In this document: positions 1 to 9,569 of the stretch, in pieces
Layout of the letters: the number at the start of each line of letters is the position of its first letter
Numbering within the stretch: position 1 is the stretch's first letter
Notes under the pieces: generated by a model
Seen by the model: the letters and a program-made list of their open reading frames with translations, nothing else
Told to the model about the DNA's origin: nothing
Databases searched by the model: none
NCBI GenBank assembly: GCA_029254375.1
Contig: JAQWXR010000026.1
Span: 1-64,000 of the forward strand
Length of the DNA: 64,000 nt
Source: Schleiferiaceae bacterium
Lineage (GTDB): Bacteria > Bacteroidota > Bacteroidia > Flavobacteriales > Schleiferiaceae
Direction of reading: 5' to 3'
Made by a program: the position numbers and the translations under genes

Positions 1-1
1 G

Positions 2-2422
2 ATGAGAATGGCGAAGATCAATCCGTATGTCCTCGTTTTCCTATTGCTCTGCCCTGGTTGGGTAGTTGCTCAAAAAACCTCTATTACTGTTTCTGGCACC
101 ATCAAAGACAAGGTCTCCAATGAAGCCTTGCCGTTTGTCAATATTGTTTTGAAAAAATCTACTGATTTATCTTTTGAATCAGGGACTATTTCCAATGATA
201 ATGGTCTCTTTGCCTTTTTGGATGCCGCTTCGGGTGACTACCTGTTGGAAGCAAGCTATATCGGATACAAAAACTACCGTTCGCCCTTATTCATCGGCTC
301 AACTTCTGAGTATATCGACTTAGGTGCAATCCTCTTAGAAGAAGATTTTCAGCAATTGAATGAGGTGGTAGTAACTACCCGAAAAGAAGCTATAACAGGT
401 GCCATGGACAAGAAAACCTATAGCGTAGATGATAATGTAAGTCAAGGTGGCGGAAGTGTGCTGCAAGCGATGAATAATCTTCCAGGTGTTGCCACCCAAG
501 AAGGACAGATTCAACTCAGGGGGAATAGTCAAGTGGTAGTTTTAATCGATGGCAAACAAACCGCTATTACAGGCTTTGGCAATCAAAACGGTTTAGATAA
601 CCTCCCGGCTTCAGCTATTGAAAAAATAGAGATCATTAACAATCCATCTGCAAAGTATGATGCCAATGGAAATGCCGGTATTATAAACATCGTTTTGAGG
701 AAGGAAGTGCAGAAAGGACTTAACGGTAAAGTTGGTTTATCTACAGGTCTTGGTGCACTATGGGTGCGAAAAGAAAATCTACCCGGCATACGTCCTCAGT
801 ATTATGCCACACCCAAAATCAATCCTTCACTTTCCCTGAATTACAGAAAGAAGAAAATCAATCTGTTTCTGCAGGTGGACAATCTTTACGCTGAAACACT
901 AAACAAAAATGAATTTGTTTCCAGAACTTATGCTGACAGTATATTGATAGACCAACAATTGAAACGAAATAGAAACACCAATTTCTTCACTTCAAAAGCT
1001 GGGGCTGACTGGTTCATAAACAATCACAACACACTAACAGTTTCGGGTTTCCTCACTAAAGAATCAATCAAGGATTATGGGGATCAACCTTTTTTCAACG
1101 GCTATGATGGTGAACCCCTTAGGCTGTGGCAGTTTTTGGAAGATGAAGTATTGACCGCTGCAGTGGCTTCGGTAGCTTACGAACATACATTCCAACAACC
1201 CGGACGAAAATTAAATATGGGCTTCAATTACACTTTTGATAGGGAAGACGAAAAGTATTTTTTCACAAATACAACCCCTTCATTTACCACCGAAGAGTCC
1301 TTTTTCCTTATTGCGGATCAAAAAGTGGCCGATTTTACACTGGATTACACCAGGCCAATGAAACATGGTTTCCTGGAAACAGGATTTAAATTTCGAAGAA
1401 GAACCATCCCCACTAATATGCAATTCAATCCTTCTGCTTCTAACTCCGTGATTGATACAGGTGCTGACGGGCTGGCAACGTATAAAGAAACCATTCCTGC
1501 CCTATATGGCAATTACACCTATGAAGTGAAAAGGCTAGAAGCAGAAATTGGATTAAGAGTAGAATATGTGGATTTGCAGTATGATGTAGATCCAAATCAT
1601 ACTACATATCAAAGCGATGGGTATGAATACTTTCAACCTTTTCCCAATGCGCGCTTAACGTATAAAATAAATGATCGCTACAGGGTATCCGGATTCTACA
1701 ATCGCAGGGTGGATCGACCTGATGAAGTAGCGATTCGTGTTTTTCCCAAGTACGATGATGCGGAAATCATTAAAGTCGGGAATCCTGCCTTGCGGCCTCA
1801 ATTCACTAATAGTTTTGAACTTGGGGTCAAGAATGGCTACAACACAGGCTATTTCTATGGTGCATTATATCATAGGATTTCAAAAGAGACAATAACACGA
1901 GTAGCTACAACTATTGACAACAGCAACTTGATTTACACCATTTCTCAGAATGCGGGAAATAGTTACAACACAGGGCTTGAAGTGGTGGTAAGTCAGGAGC
2001 TTTCTGATAAAATGAATGTGACCTTAAACTTGAATGGCTATTACAATCAGATAGATGCATTTACGGTGTTAAATCAATATCCTGTAGAAACTATTTTCAC
2101 GGCAGAAAAGCAAAACATTTATTCTGGCAACGCAAAACTGAACACCAATTTCAACTTTGGAAAGAATACAGACGCTCAATTGACAGCCATTTTTCTTGCT
2201 CCTGACATCATTCCGCAGGGCACAATTGACTCACGGTTTTCCCTTGATTTTGGTATTAAAAGGGCTATTCAAAATGGAAAAGGAGAACTATTCCTAAACG
2301 CCACAGACCTCCTGAATACGATGGTAATTCGTAAAGAAATCATCGGAAATGATTTCTCTTACACCAGCTCGGACTACTTCGAAACCCAAGTAATCAGAAT
2401 TGGATATAGTTACAAGTTCTAA
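2..2422 (+). CDS. TonB-type outer-membrane beta-barrel receptor
   Basis: An 806-residue outer-membrane protein of the TonB-dependent receptor class, presumably for uptake of a large substrate; the substrate cannot be told. Seen: a signal peptide ending near VVAQ (residue 23), an N-terminal carboxypeptidase-regulatory-like beta domain (about 28-115), a plug domain (about 130-235, with GGGSVLQAMNNLPGV and LIDGKQTAI) and a long beta-barrel ending in the aromatic YSYKF, the usual barrel-assembly signal. No TonB box was sought successfully. The start is at the very edge of the window: ATG at 2 or 8; either gives a signal peptide, so the gene looks complete, but an upstream extension cannot be excluded. 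It is visibly more AT-rich than the next genes, which may mean recent transfer. No partner SusD-like gene is seen. Confidence 0.85.
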   Translation: MRMAKINPYVLVFLLLCPGWVVAQKTSITVSGTIKDKVSNEALPFVNIVLKKSTDLSFESGTISNDNGLFAFLDAASGDYLLEASYIGYKNYRSPLFIGSTSEYIDLGAILLEEDFQQLNEVVVTTRKEAITGAMDKKTYSVDDNVSQGGGSVLQAMNNLPGVATQEGQIQLRGNSQVVVLIDGKQTAITGFGNQNGLDNLPASAIEKIEIINNPSAKYDANGNAGIINIVLRKEVQKGLNGKVGLSTGLGALWVRKENLPGIRPQYYATPKINPSLSLNYRKKKINLFLQVDNLYAETLNKNEFVSRTYADSILIDQQLKRNRNTNFFTSKAGADWFINNHNTLTVSGFLTKESIKDYGDQPFFNGYDGEPLRLWQFLEDEVLTAAVASVAYEHTFQQPGRKLNMGFNYTFDREDEKYFFTNTTPSFTTEESFFLIADQKVADFTLDYTRPMKHGFLETGFKFRRRTIPTNMQFNPSASNSVIDTGADGLATYKETIPALYGNYTYEVKRLEAEIGLRVEYVDLQYDVDPNHTTYQSDGYEYFQPFPNARLTYKINDRYRVSGFYNRRVDRPDEVAIRVFPKYDDAEIIKVGNPALRPQFTNSFELGVKNGYNTGYFYGALYHRISKETITRVATTIDNSNLIYTISQNAGNSYNTGLEVVVSQELSDKMNVTLNLNGYYNQIDAFTVLNQYPVETIFTAEKQNIYSGNAKLNTNFNFGKNTDAQLTAIFLAPDIIPQGTIDSRFSLDFGIKRAIQNGKGELFLNATDLLNTMVIRKEIIGNDFSYTSSDYFETQVIRIGYSYKF

Positions 2423-2571
2423 ACAGAATGCACATTGCTCGGCCGCAGGACCCACACATATTCATAAGCCAATAAAGAGTTTTACCGCCTTTAGTTTTCT
2501 ACCTTAATACCCTTTGTTGGCATCCTTGCCGCTTCATTGACGAACAAATAATTCTTAAAGACGCTAGATAA

Positions 2572-3828
2572 ATGAAAAAACTCCTTTGCCTCCTGTTCCT
2601 TGCGTCCACCAGCATGGTGTGGTCCCAGTCTCTGCCTTTTGATTTTGAATCGACCACCTCTGGAATGACAGGCTACGACGGAGCAACCTTCACTATTGTT
2701 TCAAATCCCGATACGAACGGAAACCCTAGCGCATCTGTTGCCAAAATAGTCAAGGTTAACATCAATGATATGTGGGCCGGAGGCAAAATAACGGGCGTCA
2801 CATCACTCAATTTTTCGTCCGCCGCAACGAGCGTGCTTTCCATGAAAATCTTTACCGATCAACCCGTCGGTACTGTTATTAAAATAAAACTCGAGTCACC
2901 CTACACCGGCGAAGTTGATGCGATTACCTCAGTCTCTGGAGCCTGGGAAACACTCCTTTTTGATTTTGGAATCCCGGCATGCAATGGCAGCGCTGATCTA
3001 GTCATCATGCCTCAGCCTTTTACCAATGGCGGGGGAAACACATTTTATTTCGATGATATTGAGCAAATTGCCGGGAGCATTGCAGCCCCCTTATCCACCT
3101 TGCCTATCACGTTTGAAGCCGGTGAAACAGCAGATCACTTCTTTGATTTCGAAAGCGCCTTCGTATCCGTTGTGCCTAACCCACACCAAAACACAGATAA
3201 TGGGAGCGCAACCGTTGGAAAGCTTATTCGCTATCTCGGCGCTCCGTTTGGTGGAAGTAAAATTACCTTTTCGAACAATTTGGACTTCGCAAACCATCCA
3301 GAAATCACGATGAAGGTATGGACCTCCGCTCCCATTGGAACAAGCGTCACCCTCAAGGCCGAAAAACCCTTTTGGGGAGAAGAGCGAAGCGTGGTGACTA
3401 CCAAAACAAGTGCCTGGGAAACCCTCACGTTCGACTTTACAGGAGCCCTGAACGATCTGCCTACATTGACGTTTTTATTTGACTTTCAAGCGGGAAGCGC
3501 CAATGTTGGCAATGGCTCAGCCAATTCCACGTTCTATTTTGACAATGTCAAATTTGCCAATGTCGCGCTTTCCTCTGAAGAGCACCCCGTGGGAAATCCT
3601 TTTGCCGCTTCTCCTAATCCAAGCAGCTCGAGTTGGAGGATCTCAAGCCCAAATACCGACGCAAAGAGCCTATCTCTTTATGACCTCCAGGGAAAGCTTT
3701 TGCTATCTGTTCCCTCCTTTGATGGGTCCAGCATCCTTATAGATTCAAGGCCTTATCCTGCGGGGATCTATTATGCGAGAGTTACATCAGATCTTGGAAT
3801 CCATGATGTAAAACTTATTAAAAATTAA
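2572..3828 (+). CDS. Secreted protein with two beta-sandwich repeats and T9SS sorting tail
   Basis: A 418-residue exported protein of unknown target. It has a signal peptide (MKKLLCLLFLASTSMVWSQ), then two homologous modules of about 150 residues (about 22-165 and 180-330). Each begins with LPxxFE and contains a GxxGGxKIT-like core, a pattern like carbohydrate-binding beta-sandwiches. The last 75 residues form a type A T9SS sorting domain (NPFAASPNPSSSSW, LYDLQGKLL, YPAGIYYARV). Known of the family: such tails send proteins across the outer membrane through T9SS, where the tail is cut off. No catalytic domain is visible, so this may be an adhesin or carbohydrate binder. Gaps of about 150 bp before and 100 bp after suggest it is transcribed alone. 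Confidence 0.8.
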   Translation: MKKLLCLLFLASTSMVWSQSLPFDFESTTSGMTGYDGATFTIVSNPDTNGNPSASVAKIVKVNINDMWAGGKITGVTSLNFSSAATSVLSMKIFTDQPVGTVIKIKLESPYTGEVDAITSVSGAWETLLFDFGIPACNGSADLVIMPQPFTNGGGNTFYFDDIEQIAGSIAAPLSTLPITFEAGETADHFFDFESAFVSVVPNPHQNTDNGSATVGKLIRYLGAPFGGSKITFSNNLDFANHPEITMKVWTSAPIGTSVTLKAEKPFWGEERSVVTTKTSAWETLTFDFTGALNDLPTLTFLFDFQAGSANVGNGSANSTFYFDNVKFANVALSSEEHPVGNPFAASPNPSSSSWRISSPNTDAKSLSLYDLQGKLLLSVPSFDGSSILIDSRPYPAGIYYARVTSDLGIHDVKLIKN

Positions 3829-3927
3829 GGCGGGACGTACCAAGTTGGCCGGCGGAAACAACATTTAGCGCTTCTTTCGGTTATCATCGGACTGTATCTT
3901 GTTAAGCGCTAACGAATTATCCTGGAT

Positions 3928-4785
3928 ATGCAAACGATGATTGATCAGCTTTTTGAGCGCCTTTTTTCCGATAAAGCCCGCAGGGCTTTGGAGCGCATCA
4001 CTTTGTGGCTCTCTATGTGTGGCTTCATTATTCACTTGGGATTGATTTACTCCATCAAGTTTGACTTGATGCCTGGTTTTGCCGCATATCCCTTATTGCA
4101 GAATCCCATTTCTGCCATTTACACCCCTTTTACGTTTATTCTGGTATATGAGATTTACCTTTTGGTGCTTTATCTCCCGCGCTCCTTTACGACTTCTTTA
4201 GCCAAACAGTTTGAGATTATCTCGTTGATTCTCATTCGCCGGATTTTTGGCGATATCCCCCAAGTTACTTTAGATGTCAATTGGTTTCAGACCGTCGAGA
4301 ACCTGAATCTCATGTATGACTTAATTGGGGTGTTAGCCCTGTATTTCCTGATTTATCAATTTAAAAAAGACAGTTTAAACTCCTCAAAAACATCCGACTC
4401 CACAAAGATTGACCGTTTTATAAATTCTAAAAAGGGAATCAGCTTAATTCTCATCGTCTGTCTTATGGGGATGTCTGCTTACAGCTTTGGCAACTGGATT
4501 ATGGAGTTAATTGATCAATCCTCCTTTGGGAACATTAATTCCATTTTTTATCATGACTTTTTTGAGTTGCTGATTTTGGCCGATGTATTCATTTTGCTGC
4601 TCTCCTTTCAGTACACCGAGCGCTACACTCAAATTTTGCGGAACACTGGATTTGTTATTTGCACCATTCTAATCCGTCTTTCGTTTGGCACCAGCGGACT
4701 GGGTAATGTATTGTTAATCATCTCCTCAGTGGTTTTTGGACTGGCTATATTGCGAATCTACAATCTTTCAGAGCGCTCTTCCTAA
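3928..4785 (+). CDS. Multi-pass membrane protein of unknown function
   Basis: A 285-residue inner-membrane protein that I do not recognise by name. It has about six to seven hydrophobic segments, roughly at residues 25-45, 65-90, 135-150, 170-190, 210-230, 240-258 and 260-278. A charged loop (KKDSLNSSKTSDSTK, about 152-166) divides two halves. The short LILIRRIFGDIPQV stretch between the second and third segments is the most distinctive part. The start is ATG at 3928; another ATG at 3937 is equally possible. It stands alone between two secreted T9SS substrates, with about 100 bp on each side. It could be a channel or a sensor membrane domain; nothing decides this. Confidence 0.7.
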   Translation: MQTMIDQLFERLFSDKARRALERITLWLSMCGFIIHLGLIYSIKFDLMPGFAAYPLLQNPISAIYTPFTFILVYEIYLLVLYLPRSFTTSLAKQFEIISLILIRRIFGDIPQVTLDVNWFQTVENLNLMYDLIGVLALYFLIYQFKKDSLNSSKTSDSTKIDRFINSKKGISLILIVCLMGMSAYSFGNWIMELIDQSSFGNINSIFYHDFFELLILADVFILLLSFQYTERYTQILRNTGFVICTILIRLSFGTSGLGNVLLIISSVVFGLAILRIYNLSERSS

Positions 4786-4909
4786 GGGCTTAGTCGTCAA
4801 AAATTCAGGTCCAAATAGTCCTCTGAGCGTTCGTCGTGTCATTGTAGACATGGGAAAATATGGTGAGCGTTCCTTTTGTAACTTCCAGTAATTCAATACG
4901 TAAGATCTT

Positions 4910-6937
4910 ATGAAACGCATCCTTACCCTTTTGAGCCTCGTTCTATGCGCTCTAACTGTTCAAGGCCAGTACTACTACTTGCCCAGCACCACCAACGGCA
5001 ACCCCGGCGGCCTCAACGCTGATTCCGAATACCCTGTTGGAGGAGGACTATCTGCGACCTGGACCTCTATTTCAAGCCCAGGAGCGACAACGCCCCAATG
5101 GTCAAGTATCAATGCCCTCCCCTTCGGCTTTGACTTTAACGGGTCTGCCGTGACCCATTACAAGGTCAGCACCTCTGGTGTTTTAACCTTTGACACTTCG
5201 GCGGTAACGCCTCCTTCCTACACGAAGGCTTCTTTGCCAAATGCGGGCATCCCCGACAAGTCGGTCTGCATTTGGGGCCTCGCGGGCCCTGGTGCCAATG
5301 ACATTATTGTTCAAAAGACTTTCGGCACAGCCCCAAACCGTCAACATTGGGTCTTTTTTGCCTCCTATGATTCCTATGGCAATAGCTGCTGGACCTACTG
5401 GAGCATCGTGATGGAAGAAGGTAGCAACAAAATTTATGTAGTCGATCAGCGCAATAGCTGCACTTCCGCCACCTTCTCCATTGGAATTCAAGTGAATAGT
5501 ACCACTGCGTACAGCGTAGCGGGTTCGCCTAACGTAGCTCCTTTGGCTACTACAGATGCATCTCCAGCGGATAACCATTACTACGAGTTTATCCCCGGCT
5601 CTCAGCCTGGTAATAACCTGGTGGGCAATGCAGTAACTATAGCGGACTTTTTGATTTTAGGAAATGCTCCCTTCAGCATGACGGCTGATTATTTAAATGG
5701 AGGCTCCAATACCGTGACTTCGGCAACAGCCAATTACAGCATCAATGGAGGCTCTCCAGTAAGTGCCGCGGTCAGCGGTCTGAGCATCGCTTCCGGCACC
5801 TCCGCAACCATTACCCATCCCACCGCTTGGACCCCCTCCTCTGTTGGCACCTATGACGTTGCCTTTTGGACGAGCAACCCGAACGGCGTTTCGGATGATG
5901 TCCCCAACAACGACACAGTATACAAGCAAGTCGTGGTCGTGAATGCTGTAGCCGTTCGCGCTCCGCTGATTGAGGTCTTCACTTCGAGCACTTGCGGTCC
6001 TTGCGCACCAGCAAATACGACGTTTACCAACCTGATGGGTCAGCAAAGCGCTGGTGATTTCAACTTCATCAAGTACCAAATGTCTTGGCCTGGTAGTGGA
6101 GACCCTTATTACACCACAGAGGCGGGTACTAAGCGCACCTACTACGGGGTGAACTCAGTCCCAAATGCCCAAATCGATGGTGGATGGAACGGCCACGCAG
6201 GTCAAATCACGCAAAGCATCTTAAACGACTTTAAAGCTGTGCCCGCTTTTGTAGCGCTCAGCGGCTTCTCTTACGTCGATAGCCAAACGGTGCATATGGA
6301 CTTCACAATCGATCCGTTGGTATCCACCAATAAAAATCTGACGCTCAACGTGGGCATATTTGAGCGCACGACATCCAATAATGTCAAGTCCAATGGTGAA
6401 ACGTCCTTCCATAATGTCTTTAAGAAGTTTGTACCGGACCAAAACGGCACGAGTATCAACGGCATGACCGAGGGGACGCCAATCAACTATACCATCAGCT
6501 ACACGTTTAACGGAAGCTATACATTGCCAGCCAACGCTACGGCGCCTGTGAATCATGCTGTGGCTCACACCGTCGAAGAGTTTAACGATCTAGTCGTGAT
6601 GGTTTGGATCCAGGACAACAGCACCAAAGAAATCTACCAATCTGTCGAATTGACGCAGAGTGCGGTCGGCCTGGATGAGGGTTTTGTGCCCCGAATTGGC
6701 CTCTACCCCAACCCTGCGGCCGACTTCGTAACCATGGACTTCCGTGGCGTAAAAGCGTCAAGCGCAGACTACCGCGTAGTGAATGCCCTTGGCCAAGCAG
6801 TTGCGGAAGGTCAAGTGAATTTAGAAGACAATCATACCCCTAGCTTGAATACGAGCCATTTTCCCAACGGTTTGTATTTCGTGCTATGGAGTAGCGCAAA
6901 CTTCAAAGGCAGCGAAGCTTTGAATATCGCGCGCTAA
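4910..6937 (+). CDS. Omp28-like secreted thioredoxin-fold protein with T9SS sorting tail
   Basis: A 675-residue exported protein. Order: signal peptide (to VQGQ, about residue 20), a beta-rich N-terminal domain to about 225, an Ig-like segment to about 345, then an Omp28-like thioredoxin-fold domain starting at APLIEVFTSSTCGPC with the redox motif CGPC at residues 362-365. A type A sorting domain occupies about the last 85 residues (IGLYPNPAADFVTM, NGLYFVLW). Inference: a surface or secreted disulfide-active protein exported through T9SS. The N-terminal half has many Ser, Thr, Gly and Asn residues, as is common in such substrates. The gene is monocistronic, with a strong hairpin terminator 29 bp after the stop. 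Confidence 0.82.
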   Translation: MKRILTLLSLVLCALTVQGQYYYLPSTTNGNPGGLNADSEYPVGGGLSATWTSISSPGATTPQWSSINALPFGFDFNGSAVTHYKVSTSGVLTFDTSAVTPPSYTKASLPNAGIPDKSVCIWGLAGPGANDIIVQKTFGTAPNRQHWVFFASYDSYGNSCWTYWSIVMEEGSNKIYVVDQRNSCTSATFSIGIQVNSTTAYSVAGSPNVAPLATTDASPADNHYYEFIPGSQPGNNLVGNAVTIADFLILGNAPFSMTADYLNGGSNTVTSATANYSINGGSPVSAAVSGLSIASGTSATITHPTAWTPSSVGTYDVAFWTSNPNGVSDDVPNNDTVYKQVVVVNAVAVRAPLIEVFTSSTCGPCAPANTTFTNLMGQQSAGDFNFIKYQMSWPGSGDPYYTTEAGTKRTYYGVNSVPNAQIDGGWNGHAGQITQSILNDFKAVPAFVALSGFSYVDSQTVHMDFTIDPLVSTNKNLTLNVGIFERTTSNNVKSNGETSFHNVFKKFVPDQNGTSINGMTEGTPINYTISYTFNGSYTLPANATAPVNHAVAHTVEEFNDLVVMVWIQDNSTKEIYQSVELTQSAVGLDEGFVPRIGLYPNPAADFVTMDFRGVKASSADYRVVNALGQAVAEGQVNLEDNHTPSLNTSHFPNGLYFVLWSSANFKGSEALNIAR

Positions 6938-6965
6938 GCAATCACACTCCTTCGTGAGTATCCCT

Positions 6966-6996
6966 CCCCCGCCGGACTTTCGGCGGGGGTTTTTTA
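6966..6996 (+). terminator. Rho-independent terminator after the Omp28-like gene
   Basis: A perfect 9-bp GC-rich stem (CCCCCGCCG / CGGCGGGGG) with a 6-base loop (6975-6980) is followed directly by six T residues. It lies 29 bp downstream of the T9SS substrate ending at 6937. Confidence 0.9.
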
Positions 6997-7064
6997 TTGA
7001 CCTTTAAGGCAGGTGGGTCCTAAAAGGTCAGCTCCTGATCGTCAATCCAGTAGGAGAACGCGTT

Positions 7065-7409
7065 TCATTTTATTTGATCTTGACGGTAGGCAACCATGCG
7101 AGCGAGCAATTCCTCCGGCCATTCGCCTTCAAATGGCAGCTGAACAGCCCCTTTGCTGTAGACAAGTCCAGAGGCGTCTAAATCCGCTTCAAACGCTTTG
7201 ATCGGCCCACTCGTCGGGTAGAAGCCTACGTGTTTACTGAAGCCTTCATAATAAACCAGTACTTTCTTTTCTTTAAACGCGGGCATGCCGTAAGAAATCA
7301 CTTCCTCGGCATCCGGTAAAAGCGCACGTAAAACAGCGCGCATTCGGGCCATCGCTGCTTGCTGTTCGCGGGACTTGGTGGAAAAATGCTGTTCAATCTG
7401 CTCCATCAT
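7065..7409 (-). CDS. DUF1801 (YdhG-like) small cytoplasmic protein
   Basis: A 114-residue protein of the DUF1801 type. Seen: an N-terminal helix region (about 1-25), the family-typical PDAEEVISYGMPAFK at about 31-45, then a beta-rich core with HVGFYPTSGPIKAF at about 60-73 and a C-terminal Lys/Arg tail. The family has a frataxin-like fold, and some members were linked to iron handling, but the role here is not defined. The start is ATG at 7409 or the adjacent ATG at 7406. It is divergent from the LLM oxidoreductase, with 52 bp between the two starts, so they share a promoter region. Confidence 0.75.
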   Translation of the reverse strand: MMEQIEQHFSTKSREQQAAMARMRAVLRALLPDAEEVISYGMPAFKEKKVLVYYEGFSKHVGFYPTSGPIKAFEADLDASGLVYSKGAVQLPFEGEWPEELLARMVAYRQDQIK

Positions 7410-7461
7410 GCTAACGATTTGGAACGAATGTACATCGCGTATCGACCTGTACCTTTCGGCT

Positions 7462-8478
7462 ATGGAAATTGGAATTGACAGCTTCGCCTCTACCGAACAA
7501 GGACATGCGCCTGAGCGCGCTTTGAATGCGTTACTGGATCGAATGGTTTTGGCAGATCAAGTTGGTCTCGATGTCTTCGGGATTGGGGAGCACCATCGCG
7601 TCGAATTTTTGGATTCTGCACCCTCCATAATCTTGGCAGCGGCAGCAGCAAAGACCTCGAAAATCCGACTTACCAGCGCTGTGACGGTCCTAAGTGCCGC
7701 CGATCCTGTCCGAATCTTTCAACAGTTTGCCACCTTAGACCTCCTCTCGGGTGGGCGTGCCGAAATTGTCGCCGGCCGGGGCTCCTTTACCGAAAGCTTC
7801 CCCTTGTTTGGGCTGGCCTTTGAGCACTACGATGCCTTATTTGCCGAAAAACTCGACCTCCTTCTTAAAATTCGTAGCTCCGAAGTCATCAGCTGGGAGG
7901 GTCAATTCCGGGCTGCCTTGCATAAGCAAGCGATTTATCCCCGGCCTCTTCAATCCGAACTGCCCATTTGGTTGGGCGTCGGCGGCACGCCAGCTTCCTT
8001 TGCACGTGCGGGGCAGTTAGGCCTTCCGCTCATGGTGGCCGTCATTGGAGGTGAAACGCATCGCTTTAGACCACTTATTGATCTCTACCGAAGCGAAGGA
8101 GCCAAGGCAGGACACGATCCTAAACGTTTACGCGTAGGCCTGCACTCCTTGGGCTATGTGGCCGAAAGCGAAGAAGAAGCCGTTGAAACCTATTTTCCGG
8201 GTTATGCCGAAACCTTCACGCGCATTGGACAAGAGCGCGGTTGGCCCCCTGTTAGCCGCGAGCGATTTGATGCCCAAAATGGCCCCTGGGGAGCCCTGCT
8301 CGTAGGATCCCCCGAGCAAGTAGCCCAAAAAATCCTTCGTCATAGTGAGTCTCTCGGAGGTATTGATCGCTTCACCTTTCAAATGGACAACGCGGGTCTT
8401 TCGTCTGAAAAACTCCAACAGTCCATCACCTTGATTGGACAGAAGGTCAAACCTTATGTGCTCGCCGGTCTTTCCTGA
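7462..8478 (+). CDS. LLM-class flavin-dependent oxidoreductase
   Basis: A 338-residue luciferase-like monooxygenase, a TIM-barrel flavin enzyme expected to use reduced FMN or F420; the substrate is unknown. Seen: MEIGIDSFAS at the N-terminus, DVFGIGEHHRVEF at about 36-48 (the GEHH signature of this class), AVTVLSAADPVRIFQQFATLD, then GGRAEIVAGRGS (about 97-108), and a C-terminal FQMDN stretch. I chose ATG 7462 rather than the longer open frame from 7375, because homology begins at MEIGI and a promoter-like TACCTTTC lies 5 bases before it. It ends 6 bp from the stop of the convergent S33 hydrolase. Confidence 0.85.
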   Translation: MEIGIDSFASTEQGHAPERALNALLDRMVLADQVGLDVFGIGEHHRVEFLDSAPSIILAAAAAKTSKIRLTSAVTVLSAADPVRIFQQFATLDLLSGGRAEIVAGRGSFTESFPLFGLAFEHYDALFAEKLDLLLKIRSSEVISWEGQFRAALHKQAIYPRPLQSELPIWLGVGGTPASFARAGQLGLPLMVAVIGGETHRFRPLIDLYRSEGAKAGHDPKRLRVGLHSLGYVAESEEEAVETYFPGYAETFTRIGQERGWPPVSRERFDAQNGPWGALLVGSPEQVAQKILRHSESLGGIDRFTFQMDNAGLSSEKLQQSITLIGQKVKPYVLAGLS

Positions 8479-8484
8479 AATCTG

Positions 8485-9540
8485 CTAGAGTCCATGAATA
8501 AACGCTGCCACGCCGCGGTGATAATTTTCATGGTCATCATACATCGCCATGTGGCCCGCATTTGGACAGAATAAATACTGGCCATTGGGGAGCTCTTTGG
8601 CCATCCACTCCATCTGAGCGGGGTCCATCGTATCAAACTCCGCCCCAATGCTCAGCGTAGCTACCATGATGGATTTTAAATCCGCTTTTCGGTCCCAATA
8701 CTTCAACGTTGCGTCCCCTACCACGCCGAACTCACTTGGCCCTTGCATGTGCAGGTAAATTGGATAATTCATTCGTGCAAAACTGCGATTTACCGGCTCT
8801 GGCCAGGCATCTAATGGCTGACGTAAAATGTGCTCCGGATAGTAATTTTCTGTGACCAAATTCAAATACGCCTGGTTCGTATAATCTCCCGCTTCTTCAT
8901 ACCGACGAATTTCAGCGAGCACTTGAGGGTCCATTTGCAAGGCCAATACATCATTCGCGTAGGCCACATAATCCGGAATGGACGGTACCATATTTGAAAT
9001 AATCAATCCCTTCAGGTTTTCCTGGTATTTGAGGGCGTATTCGGTGGCCAAAATGCCTCCCCACGAGTGGCCTAATAAGATAAAATTGCTACTATCCATG
9101 CCCAGGGCCTTGCGCACTTGCTCAACCTCCTCGACATAGTGCTCGATGCTCCAAAGCTCCTTTTGCTGCGGGTTATCGCTGTTCCCCGAGCCTAATTGGT
9201 CATAGTAGTAATATTCGATATTTTCCCCAGGGTAATAGCTATCCGCCACCTCAAAATATTCATGTGTTGCTCCAGGTCCTCCGTGCAACAAGAGCAGCTT
9301 TTTTGTGGGATTATTCCCGGTGCGTTTTGTCCATACTTGGAAGGTCCCAAATTCCGTTTCTATCGGAATCAATCTAACCCCTCCAGTCCACACATCTGTT
9401 CGGCCCAAATGATCGTAATACCCGGATTCCGATGCTATTTCTTCGCTCGCTTCAGAGCGGGAAATTTGATTGCATGCTAGGCCAAGCGCAAGAATGGCCG
9501 TTACGATACCTAACTGTTTCATGATGTTTATTTTTGCCAT
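8485..9540 (-). CDS. Proline iminopeptidase-like alpha/beta hydrolase, probable lipoprotein
   Basis: A 351-residue serine hydrolase of the S33 (prolyl aminopeptidase / tricorn-interacting factor) type. Seen: a signal sequence ending in ALGLAC, a possible though non-ideal lipobox with Cys23; an oxyanion motif LLLHGGPGATHEY; the nucleophile motif GHSWGG near residue 160; and a late acid and His in the C-terminal part (GAEFDTMDP, NAGHMAMYDDHE). Family members release N-terminal residues such as Pro from peptides. The signal sequence puts it in the periplasm, possibly anchored. ATG 9540 is used; ATG 9522 (MKQLG) would also keep the signal. No partner gene is obvious. Confidence 0.82.
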   Translation of the reverse strand: MAKINIMKQLGIVTAILALGLACNQISRSEASEEIASESGYYDHLGRTDVWTGGVRLIPIETEFGTFQVWTKRTGNNPTKKLLLLHGGPGATHEYFEVADSYYPGENIEYYYYDQLGSGNSDNPQQKELWSIEHYVEEVEQVRKALGMDSSNFILLGHSWGGILATEYALKYQENLKGLIISNMVPSIPDYVAYANDVLALQMDPQVLAEIRRYEEAGDYTNQAYLNLVTENYYPEHILRQPLDAWPEPVNRSFARMNYPIYLHMQGPSEFGVVGDATLKYWDRKADLKSIMVATLSIGAEFDTMDPAQMEWMAKELPNGQYLFCPNAGHMAMYDDHENYHRGVAAFIHGL

Positions 9541-9569
9541 GGGTTGAATCTCTATCCTATTAATATATT

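Noticed and set aside
5183-5578. Open frame of 131 residues on the minus strand inside the Omp28-like gene
   Set aside because: Low-complexity translation with no recognisable motif; a shadow of the real gene on the other strand.
5693-6079. Open frame of 128 residues on the minus strand inside the Omp28-like gene
   Set aside because: Composition and lack of motifs match a shadow frame; the plus-strand gene is clear.
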